The notes below the pieces were generated by a model. It had not been told where the DNA came from and made no database searches. It saw nothing but the letters and a program-made list of their open reading frames with translations. From Bacteroidota bacterium (GTDB lineage: Bacteria; Bacteroidota; Bacteroidia; Chitinophagales; Saprospiraceae), in NCBI GenBank assembly GCA_008501835.1, contig QQUB01000451.1, positions 1 through 10,181 on the forward strand: 10,181 nucleotides of DNA. The letters are read 5' to 3'. The position numbers and the translations under genes were made by a program. This document shows, one piece after another, positions 6,740-10,181 of the stretch. Within the stretch, counting starts at the first letter, position 1; each line of letters starts with the position of its first letter.

Positions 6740-6776
6740 GATGAGCCTTGAAAAATAACTAGCGTCCTGAAACCAG

Positions 6777-7838
6777 TTACATCTCCATCTCCTTCAACTT
6801 CTCCGCATTATCCGCCACCTGAAGGGCTTCGATGATTTCTTCGATCTGGCCGGCAACGATTTGATCTAAATTATACAACGTGAGATTGATGCGGTGATCG
6901 GTCACCCTGTTTTGAGGGTAGTTATAGGTACGGATCTTTCCTGAACGGTCACCCGTTCCGACCAGGGATTTCCGTTTGGCCGCCTGTTCTGACTCGTGAG
7001 CTTCTTTTTGCATTTCAAAGATCTTCACATACAATCGCTGCAGGGCAATTTCCCTGTTTTTGATCTGTGATCGACCATCCTGACTTTCAGAAACCACCCC
7101 GGTCGGAATGTGTGTAAAACGAACTCCTGATTCTGTTTTATTTACGTGCTGACCACCGGCACCACTTGAACGGAAGGTGTCCACTTTAAGATCGGATTTT
7201 TTAATGTCGACATCCTCCATTTCCAGCTTTGGGAATACCGCAACTGTTGCAGCGGAAGTATGAACACGTCCCTGCGATTCCGTTTTGGGCACCCTTTGCA
7301 CCCGGTGTGCACCAGATTCAAATTTCAACTTACCATAAACATCATCCCCTGAAATTTCAAGGGCAATTTTATTATACCCGCCTACGGTACCTTCATTAAT
7401 ATTGATGATCTCAGTTGCCCAACCCTGGTCCTCAAAGTATTTGGAATACATCTTGTACAGATCGCCGGCAAAAATACTCGCTTCATCTCCACCCGTTCCG
7501 GACCGGATTTCAAAAATAACATCCTTACTGTCTTCAGGGTCTTTCGGGATCAACAGCATCTTGAGTTTTTCTTCCAGCTCAACCTGCTGTGGTTGCAATT
7601 CGTCCAGTTCCATCTGAGCCATCTCCTTCATCTCCGGGTCCCCGAGCATTTCCCTGGCCGTATCAATATTGCCAAGCACATCCTTATACACGTAGGTTGT
7701 TTCCACGATCTCCTTAAGATCCTTGTACTCCTTGCTGATTTTTTTGTAATTATTCATATCAGCAATCACTTCCGGATCAGCCATCTTTTCTTCAAGGTAG
7801 TTGAACTTTTCTATTATTGATTCTAATTTATCGAGCAT
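6777..7838 (-). CDS. prfA: Peptide chain release factor 1
   Basis: This 353-residue protein recognises UAA and UAG in the ribosomal A site and triggers peptide release. Domain 1 is a helical N-terminus; IRSGTGGDEASIFAGDLYKM marks the start of the family core. The stop-recognition region reads RVQRVPKTESQGRVHTSAAT with the RF1-type PxT tripeptide P184-K185-T186; RF2 would have SPF here. The catalytic GGQ is at residues 228-230 in SSGAGGQHVNKTESGVR, and its glutamine is normally methylated by PrmC. The C-terminal region SQDGRSQIKNREIALQRL is also typical. The ATG at 7838-7836 gives the usual length. No RF2-like programmed frameshift is present. It has its own promoter about 160 bases upstream and a leader with hairpins, so it is probably transcribed apart from the ABC-F gene. 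Confidence 0.97.
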   Translation of the reverse strand: MLDKLESIIEKFNYLEEKMADPEVIADMNNYKKISKEYKDLKEIVETTYVYKDVLGNIDTAREMLGDPEMKEMAQMELDELQPQQVELEEKLKMLLIPKDPEDSKDVIFEIRSGTGGDEASIFAGDLYKMYSKYFEDQGWATEIININEGTVGGYNKIALEISGDDVYGKLKFESGAHRVQRVPKTESQGRVHTSAATVAVFPKLEMEDVDIKKSDLKVDTFRSSGAGGQHVNKTESGVRFTHIPTGVVSESQDGRSQIKNREIALQRLYVKIFEMQKEAHESEQAAKRKSLVGTGDRSGKIRTYNYPQNRVTDHRINLTLYNLDQIVAGQIEEIIEALQVADNAEKLKEMEM

Positions 7839-7858
7839 GATGTTGAATTAATTTGTAG

Positions 7859-7915
7859 TAAGGAATCTAAGTTGTTCCTTAGTTTGATTGAATTATGCAA
7901 TAGGGCAGCCTGCCC
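7859..7915 (-). promoter_or_regulatory. prfA leader with overlapping and separate hairpins
   Basis: Within the roughly 150-base untranslated leader, TAAGGAA (7859-7865) can pair with TTCCTTA (7875-7881). CTAAG (7867-7871) can instead pair with CTTAG (7878-7882), and the two stems share bases. A separate GGGCA-GCC-TGCCC hairpin is at 7903-7915. I recognise no known riboswitch; regulation is only a possibility. Confidence 0.35.
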
Positions 7916-7996
7916 ATCAGAAGAAAATGATCGGAAAAAGCTAACGGAAAGGTATGATGTAAGTCAAAATGTTCATCACTTTTTTAATTGCAGCTG

Positions 7997-8027
7997 CAAA
8001 AGTAGTCTTTTTGGAATAACAATTCAA
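7997..8027 (-). promoter_or_regulatory. Bacteroidota-type promoter of prfA
   Basis: On the minus strand TTG (8027-8025) is followed after 20 bases by TACTTTTG (8004-7997), an exact TAnnTTTG -7 box. Transcription would start near 7990. It lies between the ABC-F gene and prfA, downstream of the large inverted repeat. Confidence 0.65.
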
Positions 8028-8029
8028 GA

Positions 8030-8158
8030 GGGAGGAGAGTTTGATCTGGTTTGACGTTGTTTGATATGGTTTGATATGGTTTAAAATTGCTTTTGGAACC
8101 AACTATTTCAAACCATGTCAAACCAATCCAAATTTACACCAACGTCAACCGCTCCTCT
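8030..8158. repeat. Large inverted repeat built from 10-bp words
   Basis: The left arm has four decamers in register from 8041, 8051, 8061 and 8071; the last two are identical (TTGATATGGT). The right arm carries inverted decamers at 8111 and 8121. Positions 8068-8082 pair with 8110-8124 at 14 of 15 bases, and TTGACGTTG at 8051-8059 is a perfect inverted copy of 8140-8148. The right arm reaches into the last codons of the ABC-F gene. The outer purine-rich GGAGGAGAG (8031-8039) also resembles the inverted 3' coding end. It may act as a terminator for the ABC-F gene, but no T-run is present. Confidence 0.75.
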
Positions 8159-9744
8159 CCTATCCGCGCATCAGCTATATATTCATCAAAGGTCTTCAAA
8201 CTATCAATAAAGCCATTCGGACCAATTTCGATGATCCTATTGGCGACCGTCTGGGTAAAAGTATGGTCGTGGGAGGTGAATAATATTGTTCCCAAGAAAC
8301 CGGTCAGTGAGTTGTTCAAAGTAGTAATAGTTTCCATGTCCAGGTGATTGGTAGGCTCATCCAACATAAGCACGTTGGCCTCTGCCTGCATCATTCTCGA
8401 CAACATACACCTTACCTTTTCTCCTCCGGAAAGCACATTGGCACGCTTAAGTGTCTCTTCTCCGGAAAACAACATTTTGCCCAGGAATCCACGGATGTAA
8501 ACCTCATCCTTTTCCTCTGAAAAATTACGTAACCAATCGATCAGGGTCTCATCTGCATTAAAGAAATGCTCATTATGGGTAGGTAAATAAGCGGTAGTAA
8601 TGGTCTGTCCAAATGCGAACTCACCCGAATCCGGCTGCAATTCACCATTGAGAATTTTGAACAACGCCGTCAATGCCAGACTATTCTTTGATAAAAAGGA
8701 TATTTTATCCCCCTTTTCAACATCAAAAGTCAGCCCCTTAAAATAAGTCTCCCCATTTTCTGAATAACTCAGGTTTTTGACACTCAGGATTTGTTTACCA
8801 GCCTCACGCTTTTGAGTCCATACAATACCGGGGTACCTTCTGGTTGAAGGACGGATCTCTTCCACATTGATCTTCTCCAGCATTTTCTTCCGAGCCGTTG
8901 CCTGACGGGATTTGGAAGCATTTGCACTAAATCGATCGATAAAGGCCTGCAATTCCTTGCGTTTTTCTTCCGCTTTTTTATTCTGAGCCGCTTTTTGGCG
9001 TAAAGCCAATTGACTGGATTCGTACCAGAATGTATAGTTTCCGGTAAACAAACTGATTTTTCCGTAATCAATATCCGCTACATGCGTACAAACGGTATCC
9101 AGGAAGTGCCTGTCGTGAGAAACGACGATCACCGTGTTTTTGAAATCCAGCAGGAAGTCTTCCAGCCAGGTAATGGTTTCAATATCGAGGTCGTTGGTAG
9201 GCTCATCCAGGATGAGAATATCGGGATCACCAAACAATGACTGTGCCAGTAATACACGTACCCTTTCCTTGGCATCCAGTTCTTTTACCAGCTTGTAGTG
9301 ATCGGCTTCTTTAATACCAATCCCACTCAACAAGGCAGCTGCAGAAGGCTCAGCATTCCAACCATCCATTTCCGCAAATTCGGCTTCCAGTTCTGAGGCT
9401 TTGATCCCATCAGCTTCCGAAAAATCAGGTTTGGCATAAATGGCATCCTTTTCCTGCATTAGTTTCCACAAAGGTTCGTGGCCCATCATCACAGCATCCA
9501 TTACGGTACAATCATTGTACTGGTAATGATCCTGTTTGAGCACGGCCATTCGCTTATCAGGTTCAATACTCACATGTCCGGTATTCGGGTCGATCTCTCC
9601 GGAAAGAATCCTGAGAAAGGTCGATTTACCGGCGCCATTGGCTCCGATCACGCCATAACAATTACCTTCAGAAAAAGTGACATTCACTTCATCAAAAAGT
9701 ACTCTTTTCCCATATTGCAGGGACACATTATTTGTAGAAATCAT
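8134..9744 (-). CDS. ABC-F family ATPase, YbiT-like, with one degenerate ATP site
   Basis: This 536-residue soluble protein has two ABC domains joined by a linker containing FSANASKSRQATARKKMLEKI, and no membrane segments. That marks ABC-F proteins, which bind the ribosomal E site and affect translation; the linker and the TGNYTFWYESSQLALRQ stretch place it near YbiT. In domain 1 the Walker A is intact (GANGAGKST, 34-42) and the Walker B glutamate is E181, but the signature LSGGE is replaced by LDAKE (156-160). In domain 2 the Walker A is degenerate (SKNSLALTA, 352-360, lysine replaced by leucine), while LSGGE (438-442) and E463 are intact. So one composite site is complete and the other degraded on both sides. 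The ATG at 9744 (MISTNNVSLQYGKR) fits the family; an in-frame ATG at 9801 lies upstream of the likely promoter. Confidence 0.95.
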   Translation of the reverse strand: MISTNNVSLQYGKRVLFDEVNVTFSEGNCYGVIGANGAGKSTFLRILSGEIDPNTGHVSIEPDKRMAVLKQDHYQYNDCTVMDAVMMGHEPLWKLMQEKDAIYAKPDFSEADGIKASELEAEFAEMDGWNAEPSAAALLSGIGIKEADHYKLVKELDAKERVRVLLAQSLFGDPDILILDEPTNDLDIETITWLEDFLLDFKNTVIVVSHDRHFLDTVCTHVADIDYGKISLFTGNYTFWYESSQLALRQKAAQNKKAEEKRKELQAFIDRFSANASKSRQATARKKMLEKINVEEIRPSTRRYPGIVWTQKREAGKQILSVKNLSYSENGETYFKGLTFDVEKGDKISFLSKNSLALTALFKILNGELQPDSGEFAFGQTITTAYLPTHNEHFFNADETLIDWLRNFSEEKDEVYIRGFLGKMLFSGEETLKRANVLSGGEKVRCMLSRMMQAEANVLMLDEPTNHLDMETITTLNNSLTGFLGTILFTSHDHTFTQTVANRIIEIGPNGFIDSLKTFDEYIADARIGEERLTLV

Positions 9745-9765
9745 GCGGTGTTGATTTTGAAGCCG

Positions 9766-9801
9766 CGAAATTACAATTAAAAATTTCTTTTTGAGCAACA
9801 A
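9766..9801 (-). promoter_or_regulatory. Putative promoter of the ABC-F gene
   Basis: The minus strand carries TAATTTCG (9773-9766), a common variant of the Bacteroidota -7 box, with TTG triplets 22 and 25 bases upstream at 9798-9796 and 9801-9799. Transcription would start near 9758, about 15 bases before the ATG at 9744. This supports 9744 over 9801 as the start. The TTG spacing is slightly long. Confidence 0.45.
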
Positions 9802-9807
9802 TCCGCC

Positions 9808-9815
9808 TACTTTCG
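9808..9815 (+). promoter_or_regulatory. Putative -7 box for tsaB
   Basis: TACTTTCG resembles the Bacteroidota -7 element and is followed by CGGG, as at many such promoters. The nearest upstream TTG (9791-9793) is only 14 bases away, so the -33 support is poor. It would give a leader of about 135 bases that contains the 8-bp-word inverted repeat. Confidence 0.35.
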
Positions 9816-9859
9816 CGGGTATTCAAGGAAATAATGATATTATGAAGGAATTAGAATGA

Positions 9860-9944
9860 GGACAAAAGGTTAAAGGAATAAAAGGAACAATGTTTAGAGC
9901 GTTTTACATTTTCTTTTGTCCTTCAGTCCTTTTGCCCATTGTCC
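9860..9944. repeat. Inverted repeat of four plus four 8-bp words
   Basis: The left arm 9860-9891 is four octamers (starts 9860, 9868, 9876, 9884) of the type GGACAAAA. The right arm 9913-9944 is four octamers (starts 9913, 9921, 9929, 9937) of the inverse type CTTTTGTC. The arms are each 32 bases, separated by 21, and pair without gaps at 21 of 32 positions. It ends 10 bases before the tsaB start. Confidence 0.75.
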
Positions 9945-9954
9945 TAATATTAAA

Positions 9955-10181
9955 ATGGTAAAATTTTTAAACATAGAAAGTTCAGGACCTGTTTGCTCCG
10001 TTTGTGTGAGTGATGGGGAGCAGATTCTATCTTTAAAAGCCACCGAAAAGGTTTTTCAGCATACGGAAAAGATCACCTTACTGATCGATGAATGCATGGA
10101 GGAGGCCGGAATAAAATTAAACGACCTGGATGCTGTGGTCATCAGTGGCGGACCAGGTTCCTATACGGCGTTACGGGTTGG
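9955..10181 (+). CDS. tsaB: TsaB, t6A synthesis protein, N-terminal part
   Basis: An ATG at 9955 opens a frame of 75 complete codons that runs off the window. It starts MVKFLNIESSGPVCSVCVSD, the first beta strand of an ASKHA-fold protein, continues with QHTEKITLLIDECMEEAG, and reaches SGGPGSYTALRVG, the hallmark block of TsaB/YeaZ (usually GPGSFTGLRxG). TsaB is the partner of TsaD in making N6-threonylcarbamoyladenosine at position 37 of tRNAs that read ANN codons, in the cytoplasm. The GPGSYTALRVG block separates it from TsaD, which has its own metal-binding histidines. It is divergent from the ABC-F gene. No Shine-Dalgarno site is seen. Confidence 0.92.
   Translation, partial: MVKFLNIESSGPVCSVCVSDGEQILSLKATEKVFQHTEKITLLIDECMEEAGIKLNDLDAVVISGGPGSYTALRV

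Noticed and set aside
8071..8347. Two rightward frames of 70 and 86 codons over the 10-bp-word repeat and the ABC-F end
   Set aside because: They run through the inverted repeat and the opposite strand of the ABC-F gene, with no recognisable protein features.
9478..9780. 100-codon plus-strand frame opposite the ABC-F N-terminus
   Set aside because: Antisense shadow of the strongly conserved Walker A region; no independent support.
9745..9801. ATG at 9801 as the ABC-F start
   Set aside because: The extra 19 residues cover the likely promoter -7 box, and the family normally begins just before the NNVSLQYGKR-type strand.
1..10181. Defence island, prophage, transposon or tRNA gene
   Set aside because: No transposase, integrase, phage structural, restriction or toxin genes are visible. 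I saw no tRNA-like cloverleaf in the gaps, and all genes are core housekeeping or envelope genes.

Overview
The window looks like chromosomal core DNA from a member of the Bacteroidota, probably Saprospiria or a close relative. The clues are several TAnnTTTG-type -7 boxes with an upstream TTG, the scarcity of Shine-Dalgarno sites, a Bacteroidota-style GT5 glycogen-synthase homologue divergent from panC, and a YbiT-like ABC-F protein of Bacteroidota type. The phylum call is fairly secure; the class is inference.

Layout: the left edge holds the 5' part of a leftward GT5 glycogen/starch synthase homologue (1-517), divergent from a rightward cluster: panC (pantothenate synthetase), an integral-membrane flippase-like protein (LPG_synthase_TM family), rfaE2 (heptose-1-phosphate adenylyltransferase), a Nif3/YbgI dinuclear-metal protein and a coiled-coil C4 zinc-ribbon protein. 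A strong intrinsic terminator ends this cluster at about 5014-5047. A secreted or periplasmic TPR protein follows (5092-6576) with its own terminator. Two leftward genes come next, prfA (release factor 1) and an ABC-F ATPase, each with a recognisable promoter. The right edge has the start of rightward tsaB (tRNA t6A synthesis), divergent from the ABC-F gene.

The genes are housekeeping: coenzyme A precursor synthesis, envelope sugar-nucleotide supply, membrane lipid handling and translation (RF1, ABC-F, TsaB). I see no defence system, prophage, integron, CRISPR array, insertion sequence or RNA gene, and no clear new multi-gene system.

The unusual signal is between the genes. Five gaps carry degenerate tandem words kept in strict register: 7-bp words after panC, rfaE2 and the TPR gene; 10-bp words in a large inverted repeat between prfA and the ABC-F gene; and 8-bp words in a 32+32-bp inverted repeat before tsaB. 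The other notable points are an ABC-F protein whose losses all map to one of its two composite ATP sites, and a GT5 protein lacking the KxGG substrate-binding motif. No gene-free stretch exceeds 300 bases; the longest, 7839-8133, holds the prfA promoter, its leader hairpins and the 10-bp-word inverted repeat.
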